Of a stretch of 64,000 nt of DNA, positions 42,584 to 51,870 are shown piece by piece. Where the stretch lies: the NCBI RefSeq assembly GCF_947499585.1, contig NZ_CANMOO010000001.1, positions 1,364,001-1,428,000 of the forward strand, read 5' to 3'. Origin of the DNA: an uncultured Allomuricauda sp. Its GTDB lineage: Bacteria > Bacteroidota > Bacteroidia > Flavobacteriales > Flavobacteriaceae. The translations under genes and the position numbers were made by a program. How positions within the stretch are numbered: the first letter of the stretch is position 1; every line of letters starts with the position of its first letter. The notes beneath the pieces were generated by a model. That model was not told the DNA's origin, searched no databases, and was given only the letters and a program-made list of their open reading frames with translations.

Positions 42584-42628
42584 CTTTTTAAACACTTTAA
42601 GAATTGGTTTTAGACCTAAATTTGTGGT

Positions 42629-44548
42629 ATGAAAAATACCATTTCTGAACGGGTTGCAGATTTTCTTAAAAACTTCCCTCCTTTTAATATCTTGGAGGGG
42701 AATCAGTTACAAAAGCTTTCCTACGAAGTATCCATTATCTACAAAGAAAACAACAGTGTAATTTTCACAGAAAATGAGGAACCTCATGAATATTTTTATG
42801 TAGTCCACAAAGGTGCCATAGCCCTTGCAAAAAAAGAAACGACCAATATTCTGGATATATGTGATGAGGGAGATATTTTTGGTTTGCGCCCCTTAATGGC
42901 AAAGGAGAAATACAAATTAGAGGCAAAGGCACATGAGGAAACGATATTATATGCTATCCCAATCAAGGAATTTAAGCCCATTGCCCTTGAAAATAAAAGG
43001 GTAGGTGATTTTTTGATAGAAAGCTTTGCATCTAATACCCGCAATCCATATTCAATAAAACATAGTGGAAAGCTATATGGTGTTTCTAATAACACTGATA
43101 CTAATCCTGAAAATAAACTTCTAGATCTTCAACCAGTCCGTTATTCAACAAATTTGGTCACCTGTTCAGAAAGCACCAAAATAAAAGTAGTCGCCAATAC
43201 CATGACCATTAACAATGTGGGGTGTATTCTGGTTGTAAAAAAGAACCTTCCTGTTGGTATTATCACAGATAAAGATATCAGAAATAAGGTTTTTACGGGT
43301 CTGGTGCCTATTACTGGGACTGCAAAAGAGGTTATGACATCCCCTGTTATCACCTACCCAAAAGAGCTTACCATTACCCAGGCCCAAATGGCCATGATGA
43401 AAAGCAACATAAGCCATCTATGTTTAACCGAAGATGGAACTCCTGAAACACCTGCCGTTGGAATACTGTCCAAACATGATGTAATGGTGGCTATTGGTAA
43501 TAATCCTGCAGTACTGATGCGGGCCATTAAAAGATGTAGAAGCACCAAAAGTTTACGTTCTATAAGGCATGGGGTAATGAATTTGTTAAGGGGATATTTA
43601 GAAGAAAATATTCCTATTAGGCTAGTTTCCAAAATTATATCTGAGCTAAATGATGCCACAATAAAACAGGTGATAAAAATTGTCATCAAAAATATGGATA
43701 CCGAGCCGCCCGTTAGATTTGCATGGCTCACCATGGGAAGCCAAGGAAGGGCTGAACAATTATTGAATACAGATCAGGACAACGCCATTCTTTTTGAAGA
43801 TGTCCCAAAAAACAAGCGAAAAGAGACCACTGCTTACTTTTTGAAACTTGGAGCAATGATAACCAAGGAACTTAATACTATAGGTTACGAATATTGTCCT
43901 GCAGAAATGATGGCTTCCAATCCATTATGGTGCCATAGCCTAAGCGAATGGAAAGAGGTGACCACCCATTGGATCAGTAACCCTGGACCAGATGAAGTGC
44001 TTCTATCCTCTATCTTTTTTGATTACAATGTTACCTATGGAGATAAAAAGCTTACTGATGAGCTTTCTAAACACATTTTTGAGAGTGTAAAAGACCATCC
44101 GTTGTTCTTAACACATTTAGCCAGTGGAGCTTTACAGAACCCATCTCCTACTGGGTTTTTCAGGGATTTTTTAGTGGAACAGGATGGAGCCCATAAAGAT
44201 TTTTTTGATCTTAAACTTCGTGCATTGATGCCCCTGATAGATGCGGCAAGAGTATTGATTCTCTCCCATTCTGTAAAGTCTATCAACAATACGGCGGAAC
44301 GCTATGAGAAACTGGCAGAACTGGAACCCCAAAATAAAGAATTCTATTTGGCATGTTCCTATGCCAGCAAAGCGTTATTAAAATTTAGGACCATTCAAGG
44401 TTTGCAACATAATGATTCAGGTAGGTTTATAGCTTTGGACAAGCTCAACAAAGAAGAAAAAATAAAACTTAAAAGAACTTTTAAAACCATTAAGGAAATT
44501 CAAGAATTATTGCAGGTACGGTTTCAAATCAAGAATATTTTAGGGTAA
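42629..44548 (+). CDS. cNMP-binding/CBS/DUF294 nucleotidyltransferase-like protein
   Basis: The 639-residue cytosolic protein has, in order, a cyclic-nucleotide-binding-like domain (about residues 15-130), a CBS pair (about 170-290, with VGCILVVKKNLPVGIITDKDIR), and a DUF294 nucleotidyltransferase core (about 355-440, MGSQGRAEQLLNTDQDNAILFED). A C-terminal DUF294_C helical domain follows (about 480-625). The GS...D-x-D motif resembles GlnD/KNTase enzymes, but the substrate is unknown. It overlaps the exonuclease gene by one base and lies next to acs. In Vibrio and others this pair accompanies the acetate symporter genes, so a link to acetate or cyclic-nucleotide signalling is likely. Confidence 0.9.
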   Translation: MKNTISERVADFLKNFPPFNILEGNQLQKLSYEVSIIYKENNSVIFTENEEPHEYFYVVHKGAIALAKKETTNILDICDEGDIFGLRPLMAKEKYKLEAKAHEETILYAIPIKEFKPIALENKRVGDFLIESFASNTRNPYSIKHSGKLYGVSNNTDTNPENKLLDLQPVRYSTNLVTCSESTKIKVVANTMTINNVGCILVVKKNLPVGIITDKDIRNKVFTGLVPITGTAKEVMTSPVITYPKELTITQAQMAMMKSNISHLCLTEDGTPETPAVGILSKHDVMVAIGNNPAVLMRAIKRCRSTKSLRSIRHGVMNLLRGYLEENIPIRLVSKIISELNDATIKQVIKIVIKNMDTEPPVRFAWLTMGSQGRAEQLLNTDQDNAILFEDVPKNKRKETTAYFLKLGAMITKELNTIGYEYCPAEMMASNPLWCHSLSEWKEVTTHWISNPGPDEVLLSSIFFDYNVTYGDKKLTDELSKHIFESVKDHPLFLTHLASGALQNPSPTGFFRDFLVEQDGAHKDFFDLKLRALMPLIDAARVLILSHSVKSINNTAERYEKLAELEPQNKEFYLACSYASKALLKFRTIQGLQHNDSGRFIALDKLNKEEKIKLKRTFKTIKEIQELLQVRFQIKNILG

Positions 44549-45225
44549 TGAGACTTTTTCAAAAGAGAAAACAACAGGATTTACCAACTTTCTGGAAAGA
44601 CTATTCCAATCAGTTTAAAGATAAACTTCCTGTCAACATTAATGAAAATCAGTTTGTAATTTTCGATACAGAAACTACGGGGTTTAGTTTTGATAGAGAT
44701 AGAATCCTTAGTATTGGGGCTTTGAAACTCATCAACAAAAATATTCTGGTTAAAGAAAGTTTTGAGGTATACATTACCCAAACTCATTATAATGCTGATA
44801 GTGCTGAGATTCATGGTATTCTTAAAAAAGGAAAGAAAGAATGCATTACTGAAATTGAAGCGTTGGAACAATTCTTATCCTACATTAAAAACCATGTTTT
44901 GGTCGGGCATCATGTAATGTTCGATGTTACCATGATCAACGAGGCCTTAAAACGTAATGGATTACCCAAACTGAAAAACCAAACACTTGATACTGGATTA
45001 CTTTACAAAAGAACCTTACTTACCTCACCTGTACTGCAAAAGAAAGAGCAGTATTCTTTGGATGATTTGGCAGAAAAATTTAGCATTTCCAAAAAAGATA
45101 GGCATACAGCCTTGGGAGATGCCTATATTACCGTGATATCTTTCCTTGCTATTTTAGACAAACTCAAGCCAAAAAATCTTGGTGACCTCATCAACAAACA
45201 AAAGCCACCAAAATTTGGACTTTGA
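44548..45225 (+). CDS. DEDDh 3'-5' exonuclease (DnaQ-like)
   Basis: The 225-residue protein has the DnaQ/DEDDh exonuclease motifs: IFDTETTGF (ExoI, Asp and Glu ligands), HHVMFDVTMIN (ExoII) and DRHTALGDAY (ExoIII, catalytic His and Asp). It lacks the polymerase-binding features of a replicative epsilon subunit. Pairing with the upstream DUF294 protein (one-base overlap) suggests an accessory nuclease, possibly acting on RNA or a cyclic dinucleotide-like product. This exonuclease/DUF294 pair is conserved beside acs/actP loci in many bacteria. It converges with acs with 3 bp between stops. Confidence 0.9.
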   Translation: MRLFQKRKQQDLPTFWKDYSNQFKDKLPVNINENQFVIFDTETTGFSFDRDRILSIGALKLINKNILVKESFEVYITQTHYNADSAEIHGILKKGKKECITEIEALEQFLSYIKNHVLVGHHVMFDVTMINEALKRNGLPKLKNQTLDTGLLYKRTLLTSPVLQKKEQYSLDDLAEKFSISKKDRHTALGDAYITVISFLAILDKLKPKNLGDLINKQKPPKFGL

Positions 45226-45228
45226 GAA

Positions 45229-47136
45229 TTATAGGCTCTCTTCAATAATTTTCTCAACAACCTCAGGATTCAATAAAGTTGAAATATCCCCTAAATTATC
45301 AGTTTCCTTTGATGCAATTTTTCTTAGAATACGTCGCATGATTTTTCCACTACGAGTTTTTGGTAATCCTGGTACAAATTGAATTTTATCCAATTTAGCT
45401 ATAGGGCCAATATGCTCTGTAATCATCTGATTGATCTCTTTTTTTAGATTATCACGATCTCTAGATTCCCCCGTTTCTTTAAGAATAACATACCCATACA
45501 AGGCATTTCCTTTAATATCATGTGGAAAACCAACTATAGCAGATTCTGCAACAGCAGGGTGTTCGTTAATGGCGTCTTCAATAGGTGCTGTACCTAAATT
45601 ATGACCAGAAACAATGATGACATCATCAACTCTACCAGTGATTCTATAATAGCCAACCTCATCCCTTAAAGCGCCATCACCAGTAAAATATTTGCCCTCA
45701 TAAGCGGAAAAATAAGTGTCTTTATAGCGTTGATGATCTCCCCAAATCGTTCGTGCAATAGAGGGCCATGGAAATTTAATGCACAATCGACCATCCGCTT
45801 GATTACCTTTTATTTCTTTACCATGTTCGTCCATTAAGGCCGGTTGAATTCCTGGCATTGGTAAGGTAGCATAGGTTGGCTTGGTGGGTGTTGAAAACGG
45901 AATTGGTGAAATGAGCACACCGCCCGTTTCTGTTTGCCACCATGTATCCACAATGGGGCATTTCTTTTCACCAACATGATCATTGTACCAGTGCCATGCT
46001 TCTTCATTTATAGGTTCGCCAACTGTCCCTAAAACCTTCAAACTGGAAAGGTCATATTTGGTTACAAAATCCAAATTCTCTTTTGCCAGAGCTCTAATAG
46101 CCGTAGGAGCTGTATAGAATTGGGTGATTTTATGCTTTTGAACAATATCCCAAAATCGACCAAAATCCGGGTATGAAGGAACACCTTCAAACATAACGGT
46201 TGTGGCACCATTGGTTAAGGGGCCATACACAATATAAGAATGACCTGTAATCCAACCAATATCTGCTGTGCACCAATATATATCTTCCTCTTTATACTGA
46301 AACACATTTTTAAACGTATAGGCAGTATAAACCATATAACCCGCTGTGGTGTGCATCATTCCTTTTGGGCGACCGGTGGACCCTGAAGTGTATAAAATGA
46401 AAAGAGGGTCTTCAGCTTCCATAATTTCAGGGACGCAATCGGAGTATGCCTTATCTAGTAATGGTTGTAACCAATGATCTCGACCTTTTTCCATCACAAT
46501 ATCCGCATCGGTGCGTTTAACGACCAGGACTGTCTCTACACCTGGACACTGTGTTAGTGCATCATCTACAATACCTTTTAAATCTATTGTTTTGTTGCCT
46601 CTAAAAGAACCGTCAGAAGTAAGCACCATTCTTGCTTCACAATCATTGATTCTCGTGGCTAAAGCGGTAGAGGAAAACCCAGCAAACACCACTGAATGAA
46701 CAGCGCCAATTCGAGCGCATGCCAAAACTGAAATAGCCAACTCAGGAATCATAGGTAGATAAATAACCACCCTATCCCCTTTTTGAATGCCTTTATCCTT
46801 TAAAACATTGGCAAACTTGCATACGCGCTCATGTAATTGTGCATATGTAATATGCTGCGCTTCTTCCTTTGGGTCATTGGGTTCAAAAAGAATGGCCGTC
46901 TTATCTCCTCTAATTCGCAAATGCCTATCAATGCAATTTTCGGTAATATTGAGTTGAGCACCATCAAACCACTTTATTTCTGGTTTAGAGAAATCCCAAT
47001 CCAATACGGTATCCCATTTTTTTCGCCATTCAAAATGCTCTTCCGCTACTTCTTCCCAAAAAGCTTCAGGGTTCCGTACTGATTTTCTGTATACTTGAAA
47101 ATATTCTTCTAAATGTTTGATGTGGTAATTGCTCAT
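45229..47136 (-). CDS. acs: Acetate--CoA ligase
   Basis: The 635-residue cytosolic enzyme activates acetate to acetyl-CoA through acetyl-AMP. AMP-binding motif YTSGSTGRPKGMMHTTAGY, WWQTETGGVLISP (acetate pocket Trp region) and the C-terminal PKTRSGKIMRRILRKIAS, with the regulatory acetylation Lys, are all present. Length is slightly below E. coli Acs (652). It is transcribed alone from a 199-bp upstream region shared with the divergent amidohydrolase. It is near a DUF294/exonuclease pair and a two-part sodium symporter, which together make an acetate uptake and activation module. Confidence 0.96.
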   Translation of the reverse strand: MSNYHIKHLEEYFQVYRKSVRNPEAFWEEVAEEHFEWRKKWDTVLDWDFSKPEIKWFDGAQLNITENCIDRHLRIRGDKTAILFEPNDPKEEAQHITYAQLHERVCKFANVLKDKGIQKGDRVVIYLPMIPELAISVLACARIGAVHSVVFAGFSSTALATRINDCEARMVLTSDGSFRGNKTIDLKGIVDDALTQCPGVETVLVVKRTDADIVMEKGRDHWLQPLLDKAYSDCVPEIMEAEDPLFILYTSGSTGRPKGMMHTTAGYMVYTAYTFKNVFQYKEEDIYWCTADIGWITGHSYIVYGPLTNGATTVMFEGVPSYPDFGRFWDIVQKHKITQFYTAPTAIRALAKENLDFVTKYDLSSLKVLGTVGEPINEEAWHWYNDHVGEKKCPIVDTWWQTETGGVLISPIPFSTPTKPTYATLPMPGIQPALMDEHGKEIKGNQADGRLCIKFPWPSIARTIWGDHQRYKDTYFSAYEGKYFTGDGALRDEVGYYRITGRVDDVIIVSGHNLGTAPIEDAINEHPAVAESAIVGFPHDIKGNALYGYVILKETGESRDRDNLKKEINQMITEHIGPIAKLDKIQFVPGLPKTRSGKIMRRILRKIASKETDNLGDISTLLNPEVVEKIIEESL

Positions 47137-47335
47137 GAGTGAACTCGAAAATTTTTGAACTTTAAAAATAGCAAAAAAGAAACAGTGCTTTCACGATTCT
47201 ATAATTAATCGACGGAAGGGAAATGTACGACTTTAACTTACTAAACAGCATCGACTAATGACTTACAAAAAACAGGAGCATTCTTAACAAAAACTGTAAA
47301 TTGTGCCCAGCTACTTCAACCAAATAAAATAAATC

Positions 47336-48754
47336 ATGCGAAACCTTTCCTTCTTAATAGCAATATTGCTTGCTAATTTTTCTGTTTTTGGGCAAACTAA
47401 CCTATCCAAAGAAACAAAGGCCTACGTATCTCATGAAAGGGGAACATACCTGCTCCAAAACCTTACGTTAGTTGATGGCACCGGAAGTGCTGCCAAAACA
47501 AATCAAGATATTCTCGTTGTTGCCAATACCATAGAAAAAGTAGGTATGGATTTGCCAATACCTAAAAACGCCACTGTTTTGGATATGGAAGGAAAAAGTG
47601 CTATTCCTGGCTTGGTTATGTTACATGAACATTTGTTCTACCCAAAAACCACTCCAGAGCATATTTACGGTGTGGATCAAATGAGTTATTCTTTCCCAAA
47701 ATTGTATCTGGCCGCTGGAGTTACTACCATGCGAACCGCTGGAAGTATTATGCCACAAGCAGATGTAAATATTAAAAAGGCCATTGATAAAGGACAAACC
47801 CCTGGTCCTAATATGGATGTGACCAGTCCCCATCTAGATCGAGAAGGCTTAGCAATCTATGAGTTAGGTGCTTTTACTTCAACTGAGCAGTTTATAAATG
47901 CCATCAATTTCTATGCGGACATGGGTGTAACGTCAATCAAAGTATACAATTTTATTACTCGAGAAGATCTTAAGGCAATTGTAAAGGCAGCGCATTCGAG
48001 AAATATGAAAGTTACAGGTCATTTATGTTCCATCACCTATCGAGAAGCCGCTGATATTGGAATTGATAATCTGGAGCATGGTTTCTTTGCAAGTAGTGAT
48101 TTTGTCCAAGATAAGGTTGAAGATGAATGCCAACCTTTTAAAATGCGCAAGGCCATGTTAGAAATGTCAACAGATTCAGAAATGGTGACCGATCTTATCG
48201 ACCATTTGGTGAGGAAAAAAGTTGCTTTGACCTCAACCATTAATGTTTTTGAGCCGTACACGGGTAGAGAAGTTGTGCCAGGTGGCGGCACCGAAGCGCT
48301 TTATACTAACGCCAAAGAAAGAGTGTACAAAAGATGGGCAAGCAAACAAGGTAGAGATTCCTTGGACTATATATTATTCAACAAATCTAAGGTTTGGGAA
48401 AAAATGTTTTATGATGCTGGTGGCCTGTTAGTGGCCGGTACAGACCCAACTTATGATGGTCGGATTGTAGCTGGCTATGCCAATATGAGATTGTTGGAAT
48501 TATTTGTGGAAATGGGCTTTACCATTCCAGAAGCCATTAAAATATCCTCACTGAATGGGGCCAAGTATTTAGAAAAAGAGGCCTCTATTGGAACTATAGC
48601 ACCTTCTAAAATTGCAGATTTGGTTATTATTGATGGAGATATCAGCAAAGATATATCGGCAATACGTTCTATAGATACCGTGTTTAAAAATGGTATTGGG
48701 TATGATTCCAAAAAACTTTTTGAGGCAGCAAAAGGCTTGGTCGGTATTCGTTAA
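47336..48754 (+). CDS. Secreted amidohydrolase-family protein (imidazolonepropionase-like)
   Basis: The 472-residue protein has a signal peptide (MRNLSFLIAILLANFSVFGQ). The amidohydrolase-superfamily domain starts VDGTGSAAKTNQDI and holds the metal ligands in MLHEHLFYPK (usual H-x-H changed to H-E-H), KVTGHLCS, NLEHGF and AGTDPTYDG. The latter Asp is the catalytic base. Periplasmic members of this group hydrolyse cyclic amides or peptides (prolidase-like). It interrupts the acs-symporter acetate locus on the opposite strand, so its role there is unclear. Confidence 0.86.
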   Translation: MRNLSFLIAILLANFSVFGQTNLSKETKAYVSHERGTYLLQNLTLVDGTGSAAKTNQDILVVANTIEKVGMDLPIPKNATVLDMEGKSAIPGLVMLHEHLFYPKTTPEHIYGVDQMSYSFPKLYLAAGVTTMRTAGSIMPQADVNIKKAIDKGQTPGPNMDVTSPHLDREGLAIYELGAFTSTEQFINAINFYADMGVTSIKVYNFITREDLKAIVKAAHSRNMKVTGHLCSITYREAADIGIDNLEHGFFASSDFVQDKVEDECQPFKMRKAMLEMSTDSEMVTDLIDHLVRKKVALTSTINVFEPYTGREVVPGGGTEALYTNAKERVYKRWASKQGRDSLDYILFNKSKVWEKMFYDAGGLLVAGTDPTYDGRIVAGYANMRLLELFVEMGFTIPEAIKISSLNGAKYLEKEASIGTIAPSKIADLVIIDGDISKDISAIRSIDTVFKNGIGYDSKKLFEAAKGLVGIR

Positions 48755-48769
48755 ATTTGATTTTTAGCT

Positions 48770-50545
48770 CTAGTGTTCCGCAGCATCTCCTGCCCCACTC
48801 GGAATCCTTATGTTTTCTACAATTTCTTGAACATTTTCAGGTGGTGGGGAAGTAAACCCTGAAACCACAAGGGCAACTGCAAAGTTGACCAACATACCCA
48901 CTGTGCCAAACCCTTCTGGTGAAATACCAAACCACCAATCTTTAGCTGTACTTGTTTCTGGATTTCCAATCCATTGCAGCTTAAAACGAGCAATGTAATA
49001 TGTTGTTATGGCCAAACCAGCAATCATACCAGAGATGGCTCCTTCCCTATTCATTCGCTTGCTAAAAATACCCATCACGATAGCCGGAAAAAAGGATGAA
49101 GCTGCCAAACCAAATGCCAATGCTACTACTGAGGCCACAAAACCAGGTGGGTTAATACCAAAATAGCCTGCAACAATTACGGCCAAAACCGCTGAAAGAC
49201 GAGCAATCAATAATTCTTTTTTATCAGATATATCCCTTGCAAACTGCTTTTTAATCAAATCGTGTGAAATGGAAGTTGAAATGACCAATAACAAACCAGC
49301 TGCAGTTGAAAGTGCCGCTGCCAAACCACCTGCGGCCACCAAGGCAATAATCCAATTGGGTAGTCCTGCAATTTCAGGATTTGCCAATACCGTAATGTCT
49401 CGATCCACATACAGCTCATTTGCAGTCATGCTAGGATTGGAAATTTTTCGTTGGCCATATTCAGCTCTACCCTCAACAAATTCAGGCTTTTTGCCTTCAA
49501 CAGCAGAACCGGGTAAATATTGTATTTTCCCATCACCGTTTTTATCTGTCCAAGCGATAAGACCTGTATCCTCCCATTTAGTGAACCAAGAGGGGATTTC
49601 TTTATACGGAGTGTCTTGAACGGTTTCCATTAGATTGGTACGTGCAAAAACAGCTATGGCAGGAGCTGTAGTGTAGAGAATCGCAATAAACAATAGCGCA
49701 TACCCTGCAGATTTTCGGGCATCCTTTACTTTGGGAACCGTAAAAAACCTGATAATAACATGTGGTAATCCTGCAGTGCCCATCATCAAAGCAGCTGTAA
49801 TAAAGAATACATCCGTTGTAGATTTAGTACCGTCTGTATATGCGGTAAAACCGAGCTCGGTCATCAATCCGTCCAATTTATCTAGAAGGTATACTCCGTC
49901 TTCACCTGCGGAACCAAAACCTAGCTGAGGAATTGGATTCCCTGTTGCCATAAGGGATATAAAAATAGCAGGTACCATAAAGGCAAAAATGAGCACGCAA
50001 TATTGGGCAACTTGCGTATAGGTAATGCCTTTCATTCCACCTAAAAAGGCATAGAAAAGCACAACGGTCATTCCAATATATACACCAGTGTTTACTTCAA
50101 CATCCAAAAATCTGGAGAAAACCACGCCGACTCCACGCATTTGACCAGCAACATAAGTGAACGATACGAAAAGTGCCGCAACTACAGCTACTGTTCTTGC
50201 CACATTGGAATAATAGCGGTCACCAATAAAATCTGGGACAGTAAACTTTCCAAATTTTCGTAAATATGGAGCAAGTAGTAATGCTAAGAGCACGTAACCA
50301 CCTGTCCATCCCATTAAGTACACAGAGCCATCATAACCTGAGAAAGCTATAATCCCTGCCATTCCCAAAAAAGAGGCCGCAGACATCCAGTCTGCAGCTG
50401 TAGCCAGACCATTAGCTAAAGGTGAAACCCCACCTCCAGCAATATAAAATTCTTTGGTCGACTTAGCTCTAGACCATATCGCAATTCCAATATATAAAGC
50501 AAACGTAATTCCGACAATGATAAACGTCCATGTTTGAATTCCCAT
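48770..50545 (-). CDS. Large subunit of a two-part sodium/solute (acetate-type) symporter, VC_2705 type
   Basis: The 591-residue inner-membrane protein is an SSS-family symporter (ActP-like). Helices begin TWTFIIVGITFALYIGIAI. The characteristic ADWMSAASFLGMAG is followed by the sodium-site region AAGGLAAALSTAAGLLLVIS. Between helices it carries a 90-residue hydrophilic insert at about residues 320-400 with WTDKNGDGKIQYLPG, close to an EF-hand calcium loop. The preceding gene encodes the DUF4212 small subunit, 3 bp apart. The large/small pair typifies the TIGR03648/TIGR03647 symporters found with acs; acetate or a related short-chain acid is the probable substrate. Confidence 0.88.
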   Translation of the reverse strand: MGIQTWTFIIVGITFALYIGIAIWSRAKSTKEFYIAGGGVSPLANGLATAADWMSAASFLGMAGIIAFSGYDGSVYLMGWTGGYVLLALLLAPYLRKFGKFTVPDFIGDRYYSNVARTVAVVAALFVSFTYVAGQMRGVGVVFSRFLDVEVNTGVYIGMTVVLFYAFLGGMKGITYTQVAQYCVLIFAFMVPAIFISLMATGNPIPQLGFGSAGEDGVYLLDKLDGLMTELGFTAYTDGTKSTTDVFFITAALMMGTAGLPHVIIRFFTVPKVKDARKSAGYALLFIAILYTTAPAIAVFARTNLMETVQDTPYKEIPSWFTKWEDTGLIAWTDKNGDGKIQYLPGSAVEGKKPEFVEGRAEYGQRKISNPSMTANELYVDRDITVLANPEIAGLPNWIIALVAAGGLAAALSTAAGLLLVISTSISHDLIKKQFARDISDKKELLIARLSAVLAVIVAGYFGINPPGFVASVVALAFGLAASSFFPAIVMGIFSKRMNREGAISGMIAGLAITTYYIARFKLQWIGNPETSTAKDWWFGISPEGFGTVGMLVNFAVALVVSGFTSPPPENVQEIVENIRIPSGAGDAAEH

Positions 50546-50548
50546 ATC

Positions 50549-50803
50549 TTATTCGTTTACCTCGTATTTTTTATCCAATTTGTTCATCAAACGGACATAG
50601 ACAAAAATCAGCAATACAAAAACATAGATAGAACCTTGTTGAGCAAACCAAAAGCCCAATTTAAAACCACCCAAGCGAATGGTATTCAATTCATCTACCA
50701 ATAAAATACCAAATCCGTAGGAGACCAAGAACCAGATGGTTAAAAGAATAGAGAGGTACTTTAGATTTTCCCTCCAGTATTTTTTTCGTTGTGAGGCATC
50801 CAT
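50549..50803 (-). CDS. DUF4212 small subunit of sodium/solute symporter
   Basis: The 84-residue protein has two membrane helices: one in the segment LKYLSILLTIWFLVSYGFGI, the other near GFWFAQQGSIYVFVLLIFVY. It ends with a charged tail KLDKKYEVNE. This matches the DUF4212 (Na_symport_sm) partner of VC_2705-type symporters. It lies 3 bp upstream of the large subunit and is transcribed with it. Its function is presumed to be assembly or regulation of the transporter. Confidence 0.9.
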   Translation of the reverse strand: MDASQRKKYWRENLKYLSILLTIWFLVSYGFGILLVDELNTIRLGGFKLGFWFAQQGSIYVFVLLIFVYVRLMNKLDKKYEVNE

Positions 50804-50910
50804 TTTTAGTTCAAGGTTGGTTTATTCTTGAAATATAAGAAATATGATGCAATAACCTAAAAAGCCATTTACCCTGATTAAGGTAACTTCTATAAACTTA
50901 TTGTAAAAGG

Positions 50911-51864
50911 TTAAATTGAATTGAGGTATGAAGATATACTCTGACCAATGCGCTCTTGAATACTGGAAACATCTGCCTTCTCAAAAGCTTCTCCCATAAT
51001 GCTCTCGTAAAGCTCAATGTATCGTTCAGAGACTGATTCTACATAAGCATCACTCATTTCTGGAACTATTTGCCCTTCCAGTCCCTGAAATCCATTAGAG
51101 ATTAGCCATTGGCGAACAAATTCTTTTGATAGTTGCTTTTGCGTCTCGCCATTTGCCTGACGTTCTTTATAGCCTTCAGCATAAAAATAACGGGACGAGT
51201 CTGGTGTATGGATTTCGTCTATCAAAACGATTTCGCCATCTTTAGTCTTTCCAAACTCATATTTGGTATCGACTAAAATCAATCCTCTCTTGGCAGCAAT
51301 TTCTGTCCCTCTTTGAAATAATGCTCTAGTATATTTTTCCAATACTTCGTAATCGGTTTTAGACACGATTCCCCTATTCAGGATTTCACCTTTGGAAATA
51401 TCTTCATCATGATCTCCTTTTTCAGCTTTAGTGGCCGGTGTTATAATGGGTTCCGGAAATTTATCGTTTTCCTTCATTCCCTCAGGCATGGGTTCCCCGC
51501 ACAAAATCCGTTTCCCTGCCTTATACTCCCGCGCTGCATGACCCGAAAGATAACCGCGAATTACCATTTCAACTTTGAAGGGTTCGCAGGCTTTACCTAC
51601 GGCTACATTGGCATCTGGGGTGGCCATTAACCAGTTTGGAACAATATCTTCCGTGGCTTGCATCATTTTAGTTGCAATCTGGTTTAGAATTTGACCCTTG
51701 TATGGAATTCCCTTTGGCATTACTACATCAAACGCAGATAAACGATCTGTAGCAATCATAACCAAAATATCATTTTCCAAAGTATAAACTTCCCTCACCT
51801 TTCCTTTATAAATGGCCTTCTGACCAGTAAAGTGAAAATTGGTGTCCATTAAAGTGTTTGACAT
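50911..51864 (-). CDS. purC: Phosphoribosylaminoimidazole-succinocarboxamide synthase
   Basis: The 317-residue cytosolic enzyme joins aspartate to CAIR in purine synthesis. The nucleotide-binding start [14 protein letters not shown] is followed by [39 protein letters not shown] and [20 protein letters not shown], all SAICAR synthetase signatures. It is the longer eukaryote-like form common in Bacteroidota. It lies 6 bp behind phoH and no other purine gene is adjacent. Confidence 0.95.
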   Translation of the reverse strand: MSNTLMDTNFHFTGQKAIYKGKVREVYTLENDILVMIATDRLSAFDVVMPKGIPYKGQILNQIATKMMQATEDIVPNWLMATPDANVAVGKACEPFKVEMVIRGYLSGHAAREYKAGKRILCGEPMPEGMKENDKFPEPIITPATKAEKGDHDEDISKGEILNRGIVSKTDYEVLEKYTRALFQRGTEIAAKRGLILVDTKYEFGKTKDGEIVLIDEIHTPDSSRYFYAEGYKERQANGETQKQLSKEFVRQWLISNGFQGLEGQIVPEMSDAYVESVSERYIELYESIMGEAFEKADVSSIQERIGQSISSYLNSI

Positions 51865-51870
51865 GCGCTG

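Noticed and set aside
50850-50880. Hairpin TTACC/GGTAA before the DUF4212 gene as a terminator of purC
   Set aside because: It has only a 5-bp stem, no U-run directly after it, and lies on the wrong side of purC.
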